DNA of 64,000 nt from Halorussus pelagicus (GCF_004087835.1 NZ_CP035119.1:930001-994000), one strand, 5' to 3'; shown: positions 26,270 through 35,459, counted from the first letter of the stretch. Made by a program: numbers and translations. Notes: generated by a model from the letters alone, not told the origin.

Positions 26270-27472
26270 TCAGCGGAACACCTCGGCGTGTTCGCTTATA
26301 TTTTCGGAAACCGTCACGCCCGTTCGGAGATGGGCGCTCGGTCCGACGAGCGTGCCGGGCGCGAAACTCACGTCGCCGTCGGCGCGCACTCGGTCGGCGA
26401 GTACCGCGCCGAGACGCTGCCCCTCGAAGACCGTGTCGCCGACCCGCACGTCGCCCTGTCCGCCCGGAACCGTGGCGTTCGCACCGAGCGCGACGCCCTG
26501 TCCGGTCACGCAGTCGAGCAGGGTGGCGTTCGGCCCGACGCGCGTGTCGGTGTCCAGCACCGACCGGGCGACGACGGCGTTCGCGCCGACAGTGGCGTTC
26601 CGGCCGAGCGCGGTGTCGGGACCGACGACCGCGCCGGGACGGACCTCGGTGTCGGGACCGACGACGACCGGAGCCTGTAGGGTGGCGTCGTCGTGGACCG
26701 TCGCGCTGTCGGCGACCCAGACCGACTCCTCGCGCTCGGGTTCCGTGACGCGCCCGCCGAGTAGGAGGTCTTGGGACACGTCAAGCAGGTCCCACGGGTA
26801 GGTCGCGTCCTCCCAGAGTTCCTCGGTGACGACCCCGCGGACGACCGCCTCCTCGTCGATAAGATCGACCAGCGTGTCGGTCAGCGCGAGTTCCCCCTGC
26901 ACTCGCGGGGTCTCCTCGATGGCCTCGAAGATGGCTGGCGAGAAGGCGTACACCCCGGCGTTGAGCAGGCGGTAGTCGTCGGTCTCGGGTTTCTCGACCA
27001 ACTCGACCACTCGGTCGCCGTCCATCACGACCGCGCCGTAGTGGGACACGTCGGCCTGCTCGGTGACAGCGAGCGTGGCGTTGCCGTCGTCAGTCTCGAA
27101 GGCGTCCAGCACGTCCGCGACCATCTGGCGCTCGATGACCTGGTCGCCGTTGACGACGAGGAAGCCGTCCTCGCCCGCAACGGCCTCGCGGGCCTGAAGG
27201 AGTGCGTGGCCGCTCCCCAACTGCTTGTCCTGTGCGACGTAGTTGATGGGCACGTTACGGTAGGTCGGCCCGAAGTGGTCCTGCACGCGGTCGCGCTTGT
27301 AGCCGACGACGACGTGCAACCGCTCGATACCGGTCCCGATGAGCGCGTCGAAGACGTGTTCGAGAATCGGTCTGTCAGCGGCCGGGAGCATCGGTTTCGG
27401 GCGATTTCGGGTCAGCGGTCGCAGGCGGGTCCCCTCGCCCGCGGCCAGCACGACGGCAGCGCGAATTGTCAT
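26270..27472 (-). CDS. glmU: bifunctional sugar-1-phosphate nucleotidylyltransferase/acetyltransferase
   Basis: The start MTIRAAVVLAAGEGTRLRPL at 27472 is chosen because a longer frame upstream is a shadow of uppP. The N-terminal nucleotidyltransferase domain has GEGTRLRPLTRNRPKPMLP and VNGDQVIE. The C-terminal left-handed beta-helix shows hexapeptide repeats (VVVGPDTEVRPGAVVGPDTAL). In archaea such proteins acetylate glucosamine-1-phosphate and form UDP-GlcNAc. It is adjacent to glmS and upstream of WecB/WecC chemistry. Specificity for glucose versus GlcNAc is not proved by sequence alone. It has 400 residues. Confidence 0.9.
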   Translation of the reverse strand: MTIRAAVVLAAGEGTRLRPLTRNRPKPMLPAADRPILEHVFDALIGTGIERLHVVVGYKRDRVQDHFGPTYRNVPINYVAQDKQLGSGHALLQAREAVAGEDGFLVVNGDQVIERQMVADVLDAFETDDGNATLAVTEQADVSHYGAVVMDGDRVVELVEKPETDDYRLLNAGVYAFSPAIFEAIEETPRVQGELALTDTLVDLIDEEAVVRGVVTEELWEDATYPWDLLDVSQDLLLGGRVTEPEREESVWVADSATVHDDATLQAPVVVGPDTEVRPGAVVGPDTALGRNATVGANAVVARSVLDTDTRVGPNATLLDCVTGQGVALGANATVPGGQGDVRVGDTVFEGQRLGAVLADRVRADGDVSFAPGTLVGPSAHLRTGVTVSENISEHAEVFR

Positions 27473-27555
27473 GGGTAACGCATCGGTCAGTGGCCGTATC
27501 AACTTTCGGCTTATCGCGGCGTCGCGTTCGGCCGAGCGACTACGCGACGCTTGGT

Positions 27556-28374
27556 TCAGACCGCCAGCGCCGCACCGCCGAGAATCGCCAGCGCGCCCAG
27601 TCCGAGACAGACGCCCCAGAAGGGCACGCGCTTGACGACGCGCATCAGCGCGCCGATGGTCAGATAGCCGACGACCGCGGCAGTCCCGAGCGCGAGGGCG
27701 GCCTCGACGGGCGCGACCGACGGAATCCCCGTGTCGAGCAAGACGAGGATGCCAGCGCCGAGCGCGGCCGGAATCGACAGCAGAAAGGAGAGTCTGAACG
27801 ACGAGGGACCGTCGTGGCCCCGGAACAGGAGGGCCGACGCCGTGGTACCCGAGCGCGAGACGCCCGGCAGGATTGCGAGTCCCTGAAGCGCGCCGACCAG
27901 CACGGCGTCGGTGAGGTCCGGCGACGCTCGGCCGCCGAACTCGAACCCGTCGGCGACGCGCTGGAGGACCCCCGTCGCTACGAGTAAAACGCCGATCAGC
28001 GCGACGAGCGCGCCGCCGGTCAGCGCCGAGACGACCGTCTCTAGCGTGGCGTAGGCCGCGAGACCGACGACGCCGGAGGCCAGCGTGGCGACGGCGAGAA
28101 ACGAGAGGGTGGCCGTCTCGCCGCCGTCGAAGGCCTCGCCCGGCCGCCAGCGCGGGAGCGTGCTCAGCACGTCGGTCAACTCTCCGCGGTAGTACACCGT
28201 CGCCGAGAGCGCGGTCCCGACGTGGAGGAACAGCGAGAACTGGACCGCCGCCTCGGGTGAGGACCCGAGCGCGGTCAAGAAGACGGTGATGTTGCCCTCG
28301 CTCGAAATCGGCAACCACTCGAAGACGCCCTGTAACGCTCCGGCGACGACGGCGACCAACGCGGCCCGGTTCAT
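27556..28374 (-). CDS. uppP: undecaprenyl-diphosphatase-like protein (UppP/BacA family)
   Basis: The ATG at 28374 gives 272 residues with about eight membrane helices. The family motifs are GVFEWLPISSEGN (E-x-x-P-x-S-S) and LPGVSRSGTTASAL. Bacterial homologues dephosphorylate undecaprenyl diphosphate to recycle the lipid carrier. In haloarchaea the likely substrate is dolichyl or polyprenyl diphosphate released by glycan transfer. It lies 83 bases upstream of glmU on the same strand, linking carrier recycling to sugar-nucleotide supply. Confidence 0.92.
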   Translation of the reverse strand: MNRAALVAVVAGALQGVFEWLPISSEGNITVFLTALGSSPEAAVQFSLFLHVGTALSATVYYRGELTDVLSTLPRWRPGEAFDGGETATLSFLAVATLASGVVGLAAYATLETVVSALTGGALVALIGVLLVATGVLQRVADGFEFGGRASPDLTDAVLVGALQGLAILPGVSRSGTTASALLFRGHDGPSSFRLSFLLSIPAALGAGILVLLDTGIPSVAPVEAALALGTAAVVGYLTIGALMRVVKRVPFWGVCLGLGALAILGGAALAV

Positions 28375-28489
28375 ACTCGGTGGGCGAACGTCGGAGGTAA
28401 AAACTGTACGGAACTCCGTCGGCGCAGGCAACGGTTGGTCCGTCGGGGCGAACGACTACTCCTCGACACCGACTACCTTCGAACCGAAC

Positions 28490-29083
28490 TCACCGATTCT
28501 CGGCCAGCCAGTCTGCGAACTTCGCCAGCGCGCGCCCGCGGTGGGAAATCGCGTTCTTGCGCTCGGTGTTCATCTCGGCCATCGTCTCGCCCTCGTGTTC
28601 GAAGATGGGGTCGTAGCCGAATCCGCCGTCGCCCCGCGGCGCGACGATGCGCCCCGGCACGGAACCGTCGAAGGTCTTGGACTCCTCGCCGTCGTAGTAG
28701 GCGACAACACACCGGAAGCGCGCTCGGCGGTTCGCGTCTCGCGGTTCGTCACCGCTCGACTGTTCCGAGGCGGTCGCCTCGCTATCCTCCATCTCCACGA
28801 GGTTCCAGACGCGCTCGACGCCGACGGTGTCTTCGACGTACGACGAGTATGGGCCGGGGAACCCGCCGAGGGCGTCCACGAACAGGCCCGCGTCGTCTAC
28901 GACGACGGGGTCGTCGCCGCCGGTCTCGGCGAAGGCCTCCTTGGCTCCCGCCGTGGCGATTTCCGCGAGGTCGTCGCTCTGGATTTCGGTGTAGTCGTAG
29001 TTGATCTGCTCCACGTCGTCGGTGAGGTACTCGCGGGCCTCTCGGACCTTGCCCGCGTTGCTCGTCACGAATCTGATGGTCAC
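28490..29083 (-). CDS. rdgB: XTP/dITP diphosphatase (Ham1/RdgB family)
   Basis: This 197-residue enzyme hydrolyses non-canonical purine nucleotides (XTP, dITP). Motifs are FVTSNAGKVREAREYL at the start, VVVDDAGLFVDALGGFPGPYS, DGGFGYDPIFEHEG and ISHRGRALAKFADWL. The start and length are standard. It is upstream of uppP on the same strand, with no evident functional link to glycan synthesis. Confidence 0.95.
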   Translation of the reverse strand: MTIRFVTSNAGKVREAREYLTDDVEQINYDYTEIQSDDLAEIATAGAKEAFAETGGDDPVVVDDAGLFVDALGGFPGPYSSYVEDTVGVERVWNLVEMEDSEATASEQSSGDEPRDANRRARFRCVVAYYDGEESKTFDGSVPGRIVAPRGDGGFGYDPIFEHEGETMAEMNTERKNAISHRGRALAKFADWLAENR

Positions 29084-29213
29084 GTATGGTCTCTCCGGTT
29101 AGTTCCCGGTCGGAGCGGGGCGAGGTTATGGGTGTTGGTTCGCCCGGCACGCTTCGGAGACGCCGCTCTCGTCGTTCCAGAAAACTGATTATGTCGCGCT
29201 AGCAACTAATTCT

Positions 29214-29612
29214 ATGCTCTCCCGAGACACTACGGTCCACATCGCTACCGTCGCCTTGGCGTACGTCCTGCTGGTACTGGTAAACTCTTTAAGTGGAGGC
29301 TCGGACGGAACTGCCGTCGAAGTCCTCGCGTATCTACTGCTCAACGGACTCGTCCTCGGGGGTGCCCACCTCTATCTCGCGGTCCGCGGCGAGGACGGTC
29401 TCGTCCCGACCGCGGCGCGCTGGCGGTACGTGGCCGCAATCGCCGTCCTGCTCAGTGTCGGTGCGACGACGCTGTACGCGGGCGATTACGTCGTCGCCAG
29501 CGTGGAACTTCGGACGGTGGCGTCGGCGCTCACTGTCCTTGCAGTCGTCGGCTACTTCGTCGCCGAAGGAGTCGCGGGCTACCGGGCCACGCTCTCGGAC
29601 GGACGACCCTGA
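29214..29612 (+). CDS. hypothetical four-helix membrane protein
   Basis: This 132-residue protein has four hydrophobic segments (IATVALAYVLLVLVN, VLAYLLLNGLVLGGAHLYL, YVAAIAVLLSVGATTLY and VASALTVLAVVGYFVAEGV). No catalytic motif or family signature is visible. It is divergent from rdgB and followed by the arginine decarboxylase gene. It has typical haloarchaeal codon usage. Confidence 0.75.
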   Translation: MLSRDTTVHIATVALAYVLLVLVNSLSGGSDGTAVEVLAYLLLNGLVLGGAHLYLAVRGEDGLVPTAARWRYVAAIAVLLSVGATTLYAGDYVVASVELRTVASALTVLAVVGYFVAEGVAGYRATLSDGRP

Positions 29613-29671
29613 ACCCGGTCCGCGGTCCGAAAATCGCAACCCCTTACCTCGCCCGGCGACTGCCATCGAGT

Positions 29672-30166
29672 ATGAGTACGATTCGGGTCGCGTGGGGCAC
29701 CGCGACCGGACCCACCGAGATGTCGTCCTACGACGCCGCCTTGGCGGACGCCAACCTCCACAACTACAACCTCGTGGCGGTCTCGTCGATGATTCCCGCC
29801 GACGCCGACGTTGAGGCCGTCGGCACGGTTCCGGACCTCGGTCCCGCTGGCGAGCGCCTGACGGTCGTGGAGGCGCGCGCGACCCGCGTCGGTCCCGGCC
29901 GCGCCTCGGCCGCGCTCGGGTGGACGACGAGCGAGGGCGACGACGGCGATAGCTCCGGTCCCGGCCTGTTCTACGAGGCCGCGGGCGAGACCGACCCCGA
30001 GGACGTGGCCGAGCGCGTCCGCTCGGGTCTCGCGGCGGGCCGCGAGTTGCGCGAGTGGGAGTTCGGCGACGAGCGAATCGAGACCGCCGACGTTCGCGCC
30101 GAGTCGGACAGCTACGCAACCGCAGTCGTCGTCGCGGTCTACGGCGAGAGCGACCCCATCTGTTGA
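29672..30166 (+). CDS. pdaD: pyruvoyl-dependent arginine decarboxylase
   Basis: This 164-residue protein has the family N-terminal segment WGTATGPTEMSSYDAALADA and the self-cleavage region NLVAVSSMIPADA. S39 would form the pyruvoyl group after autocatalytic cleavage. Later residues include ATRVGPGRASAALGW. The enzyme converts arginine to agmatine, used for polyamines and for agmatidine in the archaeal tRNA-Ile anticodon. The annotation rests on strong motif recognition, and length is normal. Confidence 0.9.
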   Translation: MSTIRVAWGTATGPTEMSSYDAALADANLHNYNLVAVSSMIPADADVEAVGTVPDLGPAGERLTVVEARATRVGPGRASAALGWTTSEGDDGDSSGPGLFYEAAGETDPEDVAERVRSGLAAGRELREWEFGDERIETADVRAESDSYATAVVVAVYGESDPIC

Positions 30167-30251
30167 GTCGGTGAGTCCCGAAATCGGCCGTTTGATGGAT
30201 TCTACAGAGCCATCTCCTCCGACCGTGTCACAGACTGCCGAAGTCGAGGGC

Positions 30252-30258
30252 TTTTAAA
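30252..30258 (+). promoter_or_regulatory. TATA box upstream of DUF5811-like gene
   Basis: TTTTAAA lies about 36 bases before the ATG at 30291, predicting a leader of about ten bases. Confidence 0.45.
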
Positions 30259-30290
30259 GCGTAGGGTCCTAACGTCTCTTCAGCAGACCG

Positions 30291-30683
30291 ATGAACGGAA
30301 ACACCCCCTACGCGGGCGTCCCCGGCAAGACGCAGGCGGGCCACCGCGCCCAGACCGACGTGCCCGAACTCTCCAACGAGCAGAAGGAGTCGCTCCGCGA
30401 CAGCATCACCGCTATCGCCAGTCAGACCCGCGAGTTCCTTCCCGACGAGTACGTCGTCGGCTCGAAAGTCGCCGACGACGGCAGCGGACCGCAGGCGCAG
30501 GTTTCGGTCCAACCGCCGGTCGGCCACCCCGTGAGTGCCGGGTTCCAACCCGACCTCGACGACTTCGACGGTGAAGACCTCGTGACCCACGAGGAAGCCG
30601 AGGTCGCCCGCGGTCTCGCGGCCAGCGCGGCCATGCAGGTCAAGCAGATGATGGGTGACAACATCACGCCGACCGCGAGATAA
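30291..30683 (+). CDS. DUF5811-like conserved haloarchaeal protein
   Basis: This 130-residue soluble protein begins NGNTPYAGVPGKTQAGHRAQ. It has an acidic helical middle (LSNEQKESLRDSITAIASQ) and a conserved PPVGHPVSAGFQPD segment. It recalls the DUF5811 family of haloarchaea, recognised from its opening motif. No enzymatic residues or DNA-binding motif can be argued. It is monocistronic, with its own TATA box. Confidence 0.7.
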   Translation: MNGNTPYAGVPGKTQAGHRAQTDVPELSNEQKESLRDSITAIASQTREFLPDEYVVGSKVADDGSGPQAQVSVQPPVGHPVSAGFQPDLDDFDGEDLVTHEEAEVARGLAASAAMQVKQMMGDNITPTAR

Positions 30684-30728
30684 GTAGCTCCCGCTTCACG
30701 GTCGGTCGTATTCGACCGACGACGGCTC

Positions 30729-31076
30729 TCAGGACGACGATTCGCTGACAGTTTTAGTTCCAACGTTTCCGTTTCCGACGCTTCCGCCGCTGACGCTACT
30801 GCTTCCGGCGCTACTTCCTTCGACGCTACTCTCCCCAGCGCGCTCGCTCCCGCGGGGTCCGCGCCGCGTCGGCGGGTCTCCGAAGAGCAGGTGGCCGACG
30901 ACGAGTGCGGACACGACGCCGCCCGCCATCGTAGCGGTCTGGTTCGGAACCGCCAGCACCGCGTCGGCGAAAAAGCCGACCAACAGCGGGAGCGGCACGA
31001 CGGCGAGAACGAGGTCGTAGTAGGAGACGTTCGGTACCCCGGCGTTACCACTGCGTAGTAGGTTTCGCCCGAGCAT
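30729..31076 (-). CDS. hypothetical membrane protein with Ser/Gly-rich tail
   Basis: This 115-residue protein has two hydrophobic helices (VLAVVPLPLLVGFFADAVLAV and TMAGGVVSALVVGHLLFG). About 40 low-complexity residues rich in Ser, Gly and Val follow (EGSSAGSSSVSGG and similar). The membrane part resembles small conserved haloarchaeal proteins of unknown role. The tail appears disordered. It converges with the gene at 30291. Confidence 0.7.
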   Translation of the reverse strand: MLGRNLLRSGNAGVPNVSYYDLVLAVVPLPLLVGFFADAVLAVPNQTATMAGGVVSALVVGHLLFGDPPTRRGPRGSERAGESSVEGSSAGSSSVSGGSVGNGNVGTKTVSESSS

Positions 31077-31169
31077 GAAATCACCCTTGGATGAGGCAGT
31101 ACGACCGCAGGCGACTAAAAATTATTGGTCGGTGGTAAAATCCGTGTGCGAGCGGCGTGAGCGGACGGT

Positions 31170-32168
31170 CTACTTCTCGACGATGGTGCCACCTGCGCCG
31201 ACCGCGACGTTTGTGTCGCCACGGACGACCGCCTTCAGGTTCTGGCCGGTCGGCGTCGCGCTCTGTGCCCACTTCCGGTCGGTCAGGTCGAAGACCTTGC
31301 CGCCGCCGCCGACGGTGAAGCCGTCTCGGTCGTCGTCGGTGACTTCGATGTCGCGCAGTCCGGCGTCGCCGAGGTCCGTCGGTGTCCAGTTCGCGCCGTC
31401 CCAGTGGAACACCATGCCGCCGCCGCCAGAGACCCACACGTCGTCGGTGGCGTCGCTATCGACGCCGTAGAAGTTGACGTTGGCGTTGGCGATGCCGATA
31501 TTCTGGTACGAGACGCCGTCGGTCGTCTGGAACACCTTCTGGTTGGTGTCTACGACGTGGCCCGAGCGAACGCCGTGGAAGTCGATGGCCGAGATGCCTG
31601 ACCCGCTTCCGGGCGTGACGTAGTTCCACGTCTGGGACGCGCCGTTCTCGAAACTGTAGTAGATTTTGCCAGAGTCGCCCGCGACGTAGACGTTGGCCTC
31701 GCCCGCGGTGCCCGTCACGGACACGTCGTTGAAGTTGTTCGTGCTCCCGACGGGCTTCGAATGGTTGTAAAGGGTGCCCGTCGTCACGTCGTACTCGCCG
31801 ACCGCGCCTGAGGACCCGACGAACCAGAGGCGCTCGCCGTCGTCGGTCACGTCCGCGCCGTACAGCGAGTTGCCGTTGCCGGTGACGCCGCCGTCGAAGA
31901 TTTTGCGCCACCCCTCGCTCGTCCGTTCGAGTCCGACGCCGCCCGCGCCGAACGCGTACGCGCCGTCGCTGGCGTACTCCACGTCGTAGAGGGTGTTTCC
32001 GGTGGGGGTCTTGGCAGTCTGCCAAGGCTCGTCGGACGTGTCCGACGGTGTCTCGGCGACCGTCCACGGCGATTCGGCGGCGGTCGCGCTTGCGGGGAGG
32101 GCGGCGGTTGCGACCGTCGCGGCCGATGCCTTCAGGAACCGTCGTCGCGTCGTATCGTGTTCGGTCAT
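31170..32168 (-). CDS. Tat-exported beta-propeller protein (BNR/Ycf48-like)
   Basis: This 332-residue protein starts with a Tat signal, TTRRRFLKASAATVATAAL, followed by a cleavable-looking ALPASATAAE. The mature part has repeated blades such as LYDVEYASDGAYAFGAGG, LYGADVTDDGERLWFVGSSG, FNDVSVTGTAGEANVYVAG, FYGVDSDATDDVWVSGGG and LRDIEVTDDDRDGFTVGGGG. The repeats recall BNR/Ycf48-like propellers used as assembly scaffolds. There is no lipobox, so it is probably secreted. The ligand is unknown. Confidence 0.75.
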   Translation of the reverse strand: MTEHDTTRRRFLKASAATVATAALPASATAAESPWTVAETPSDTSDEPWQTAKTPTGNTLYDVEYASDGAYAFGAGGVGLERTSEGWRKIFDGGVTGNGNSLYGADVTDDGERLWFVGSSGAVGEYDVTTGTLYNHSKPVGSTNNFNDVSVTGTAGEANVYVAGDSGKIYYSFENGASQTWNYVTPGSGSGISAIDFHGVRSGHVVDTNQKVFQTTDGVSYQNIGIANANVNFYGVDSDATDDVWVSGGGGMVFHWDGANWTPTDLGDAGLRDIEVTDDDRDGFTVGGGGKVFDLTDRKWAQSATPTGQNLKAVVRGDTNVAVGAGGTIVEK

Positions 32169-32485
32169 TGCTCCACTCGGCGGTGAGCGACGGACGGCAC
32201 TTCAAGGGTGGTAGCCGTTTGGGGAATTTGTATCGTTTAAAACCGCATTAGAGACCGTGAGTAGCCGAATATTCCGACAAAGCAGGTTTATTTTAATCCA
32301 AGACGTGAACGGACACGAGCGATGAATAAACAATGATAGATAACCGTCTCTGTTAAAAACAGGTTCCAATACAGTAGAATAACAAGGTATTCCGGAGAGT
32401 CGTCGGGTTTGTCACGTCGCTCGCGCTTCGAAGTCGAAACGTCGCCAGTCGGGTCGAGCGCCGGGCAAAAATCGAACTCGGCCGC
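32169..32485. other. intergenic region without recognised gene
   Basis: This 317-base spacer lies between two minus-strand genes. It holds AT-rich stretches near 32235-32245 and 32286-32300 and at 32330-32385 that could act as promoter or terminator DNA. No open frame with haloarchaeal codon bias and no RNA gene was seen. Confidence 0.4.
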
Positions 32486-34288
32486 TCACTTCCCCCAGAA
32501 GGGGTCGCGCTTGCGCTGTTTGTCGAGGTACATCGTGAGCGCCTCCAGTTCGTCCACGGGGATGTCGTCGGCCAGTTCCTGTTCGAGAATCTTGGCGTGC
32601 TTCTCGGGGACCTCCATCCAGAGTTCGTCGCCTTCCTCTATCTGGCGGCCGACCGTCGGGCCGTCGATGGCGACGCTGACGCGGTTGCCGCTCCGGGCCT
32701 CGTCCACGTCGTCGCCCTGCTCCTGAATTCCCTTGAGGTGGCCGACCCGCGTGGGGTCGTTGCCCTCGAACTTCACGACGTTGCTGTTCTTCTTGATGGT
32801 GCCAGAGAGGACTTCGACGCCGACCACCGCGGGGTCGTTCTGCCGGAAGGTGTGGTCCTGGAGAATCTGGAACCGGGCGGGCCGGGTGATGTTGTCCATC
32901 ACCGTCTCCTGCTGGGCGCGTTCGAGTTCCTCGACGTACTCCTCGTACTCCTCGATGAGCCGGTAGATGACGCCGCTCTCGAACAGTTTCACGTCGCTCT
33001 CCTCGGCCTCTCGCTCGGCGTCGGCCAGCACGTCCACGTTGAACGCGAGGATGGTCTTGTGCTTGTCCTCGCCCGCGGTCGAGGCGACGCTGATGTCCCG
33101 CGGTGCCACGTCGCCGACTTCGGCGCGCATGATGGGAATCTCGGCCTCGGCCATGGCGTTGGCGATGGCCTCCAGACTCCCGAGGGTGTCGGCCTTCACG
33201 ACGACGCCCTGCTCCTGCGTTTCGACCTCGATTTCGGAGAGTTCGGCCCGAACCTCGGTGATGACCTCATCGATGTCGCGGTCACGGACGACCCGGACTG
33301 GCGCGCCCGCCATCGCGTTCCCGAGGTCCGGCGCGGCGATTTTCACCCCGGAGGCGGCCGCGATTTCCTCGACCTTCTCGAAGCGGTCTTCGGTCCGAAT
33401 CTCGGCGAGCGGTCGGGGCTTCAGGATGGCGCGCACGTCGGTCACGATGGGGTCGTCGAGACCCCCGACCACGATGGTCTCGTCCTCGCGGATGGTCCCG
33501 TCGTACAGCACCACGTCGAGGGTCGTCCCGAAGCCCTTCTCCTCTTTGACTTCGAGGACGGTCCCCGCGCCCGGTCCCGACACGTCGATGGCCATGTCTT
33601 CTTTCATGTACCGCTGGGCCAGTCCCATCAGGACGGTCAGCAGGTCCGGGACGCCCTCGCCGGTCTCTGCGCTGACGGGGACGACGCCGATGTTCCCCCG
33701 GAAGTCCTGCACGCGCCAGTACATGTCCGCCGAGAACCCCTCGTCGCTCAACTCCCCGATTATCTCGTAGAGTTTCTCGTCGAGCATCGAACTCGCCCGG
33801 TCGCTCTGGGCCTCCTTGGTCTGCTGGACCGGCGCGTCCTCGTTGGGCTTCCACCCCGGCACGGTGTCTATCTTGTTCGCCGCGACGACGAACGGCGTCT
33901 GGGACTGCTTGAGGATGTTGATGGCTTCGAGGGTCTGTGGCTGGAAGCCGTCGTTCACGTCCACCACGAGGATGGCGATGTCCGCGAGCGCGCCGCCCCG
34001 CGAGCGCAGCGTCGTGAACGAGTGGTGGCCCGGCGTGTCGATGAATAGCAGGCCGGGCAGGTCGAAGTCGCTCGGGTCGATGAGGCTTCCGGCGACCTTC
34101 GAAACCACGTCGAGAGGAATCGCCGTCGCGCCGATGTGCTGGGTGATTGCGCCCGCCTCGCCTTCGATGACGGTCGAGCCGCGAATCTTGTCCAGTAGAC
34201 TGGTCTTGCCGTGGTCTACGTGTCCCAATACTGCCACGATTGGGGTTCGCAAACCTTGTTCGTCATTGCGTGCATCAGTGTCAGGCAT
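32486..34288 (-). CDS. infB: translation initiation factor IF-2/aIF5B
   Basis: This 600-residue GTPase delivers or stabilises initiator tRNA during subunit joining. The G1 motif [16 protein letters not shown] lies near residues 22-37. [17 protein letters not shown] (G3) and NKIDTVPGW (G4) follow, then archaeal IF-2 domains II-IV ending in [18 protein letters not shown]. It has no long bacterial-type N-terminal extension, as expected for aIF5B. Confidence 0.97.
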   Translation of the reverse strand: MPDTDARNDEQGLRTPIVAVLGHVDHGKTSLLDKIRGSTVIEGEAGAITQHIGATAIPLDVVSKVAGSLIDPSDFDLPGLLFIDTPGHHSFTTLRSRGGALADIAILVVDVNDGFQPQTLEAINILKQSQTPFVVAANKIDTVPGWKPNEDAPVQQTKEAQSDRASSMLDEKLYEIIGELSDEGFSADMYWRVQDFRGNIGVVPVSAETGEGVPDLLTVLMGLAQRYMKEDMAIDVSGPGAGTVLEVKEEKGFGTTLDVVLYDGTIREDETIVVGGLDDPIVTDVRAILKPRPLAEIRTEDRFEKVEEIAAASGVKIAAPDLGNAMAGAPVRVVRDRDIDEVITEVRAELSEIEVETQEQGVVVKADTLGSLEAIANAMAEAEIPIMRAEVGDVAPRDISVASTAGEDKHKTILAFNVDVLADAEREAEESDVKLFESGVIYRLIEEYEEYVEELERAQQETVMDNITRPARFQILQDHTFRQNDPAVVGVEVLSGTIKKNSNVVKFEGNDPTRVGHLKGIQEQGDDVDEARSGNRVSVAIDGPTVGRQIEEGDELWMEVPEKHAKILEQELADDIPVDELEALTMYLDKQRKRDPFWGK

Positions 34289-34450
34289 AGGCTACCACCG
34301 GGAAAGAAGGTTTCTTACTCAAGAGGTACTTCGCGCGGCATTTAACTTTTGCGAGGACGAGTCCCTTCCCATCGACGGGAGTCCCCCGCGAAAATCCACC
34401 GTACGCGTCGAAGGGTCGTCCTCGATGGCCCGCCACGCTTCCCCCCACCC

Positions 34451-34458
34451 TTTATATG
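34451..34458 (+). promoter_or_regulatory. TATA box for PRC-barrel/nob1 operon
   Basis: TTTATATG is centred about 27 bases before the ATG at 34481 and fits a leaderless promoter for the two genes that follow. Confidence 0.6.
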
Positions 34459-34480
34459 GGAGCGCTCAGTAACTCACCCT

Positions 34481-34726
34481 ATGTCGGAAATCCTCGCCGA
34501 AAACCTCTCGGGGAAAGCCGTCATGGGGTCGGACGGGACGGAACTCGGCATGTTGTACAATATCACCATGGACCTCAAGACGGGCGAACTCGCCGACTTG
34601 CTCATCGAACCGGACGAACAGTTGGACAGTACCACGGTGGCGTTCGACTCGGACGAAGAGGGTCGGTTTCAGGTCCCCGTGAAACGAGTGCAGGCGGTAA
34701 AAGACTACATCGTCGTTCAGCGGTAA
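34481..34726 (+). CDS. PRC-barrel domain protein
   Basis: The ATG at 34481 gives 81 residues. It lies one TATA spacing below a strong promoter, so longer upstream frames are rejected. EILAENLSGKAVMGSDGTEL and LYNITMDLKTGELADLLIEP are the two halves of a PRC barrel, and VPVKRVQAVKDYIVVQ closes it. Archaeal single-domain PRC proteins are linked to RNA metabolism and possibly cell division. Its TAA is followed immediately by the nob1 ATG, suggesting coupled expression. Confidence 0.85.
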   Translation: MSEILAENLSGKAVMGSDGTELGMLYNITMDLKTGELADLLIEPDEQLDSTTVAFDSDEEGRFQVPVKRVQAVKDYIVVQR

Positions 34727-35191
34727 ATGTACGTTTTAGACTCCTCAGCCTTCATCAACGAGTATCACACGACAAACGACACCGCGACCATCCCCATGGT
34801 CCGGGAGGAACTCGAAGACGAGAGCGCCTATCGCTTCGACGCGATGGAAGGGTCGGGGATGCACATCCACATCCCGCAGGACGGCGCGGTCGAGCGCGTC
34901 CGTCGGGCCGCCGAGGAGACCGGTGACCTCGAAGAACTATCGGACACCGACGTTCGCCTCATCGCGGCCGCCTTCGAACTCGACGCCAGACTCGTCACCG
35001 ACGACTACGCGATGCAGAACGTCGCCGAACACATGGACGTGAGCGTCGAGGTCATCGCCCAAGACGGCATCGCCGAACAGCGCGACTGGAAGTTCCAGTG
35101 TCAGGGTTGCGGCCGGGAGTTCGACGAGAACAAGGACAGATGTCCCATCTGCGGGAGCGAACTCACGCGCAAGAACCCCTCGAACGCCTGA
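34727..35191 (+). CDS. nob1: rRNA maturation endonuclease Nob1
   Basis: This 154-residue protein has an N-terminal PIN nuclease domain (YVLDSSAFINEY with an active-site Asp; ELSDTDVRLIAAAFELDARLVTDD with further acids). A C-terminal zinc ribbon follows (CQGCGREF and CPICGSEL). Nob1 cleaves the 3' end of pre-16S rRNA during small-subunit maturation. It starts directly after the PRC-barrel gene with no spacer. Confidence 0.93.
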   Translation: MYVLDSSAFINEYHTTNDTATIPMVREELEDESAYRFDAMEGSGMHIHIPQDGAVERVRRAAEETGDLEELSDTDVRLIAAAFELDARLVTDDYAMQNVAEHMDVSVEVIAQDGIAEQRDWKFQCQGCGREFDENKDRCPICGSELTRKNPSNA

Positions 35192-35315
35192 GCGGCGCTC
35201 TCGGGCGACTGTCGGAATTTCGACGCGACAGAATCCTGTGGCATCTGCGGCGTGACTGAGAGACCTGCAAACGACCGAGACACCTGCGACACAACTGACG
35301 CGCGAACGATTTTTG

Positions 35316-35459
35316 TTACTCGTCGGTCTCTATCTCTTCGAGACCGACCTCGATGAGTTGCTGGAGCACTTCCTGCGTCGTGAGATCGTACTCTCGGGCC
35401 AGCGTCTCGATGCGCTTGGCGCGGTCGCGCTCGAAAGTTATCGAATACCGACTCTCCAT
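35316..35459 (-). CDS. small ribbon-helix-helix protein
   Basis: This 47-residue frame begins MESRYSITFERDRAKRIETL, continues AREYDLTTQEVLQQLIEVG and ends LEEIETDE. A strand followed by two helices fits an RHH (CopG/Arc) fold with haloarchaeal acidic codon usage. It may be a DNA-binding regulator. It lies between nob1 and the CPBP gene on the minus strand. No toxin gene is adjacent. Confidence 0.65.
   Translation of the reverse strand: MESRYSITFERDRAKRIETLAREYDLTTQEVLQQLIEVGLEEIETDE

Noticed and set aside
27473-28318. An N-terminal extension of GlmU reaching across the uppP gene
   Set aside because: The extension is arginine-rich and antisense-like to no family, whereas GlmU has a canonical start motif at 27472 and UppP occupies the same strand in another frame.
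30762-30840. Triplet-like repeats in the Ser-rich tail as a possible tandem repeat array
   Set aside because: The units are irregular and fit simple low-complexity coding sequence.
32597-34048. A 483-residue plus-strand frame antisense to infB
   Set aside because: It is rich in Asp, His and Val from the complement of strongly biased infB codons and has no domain.
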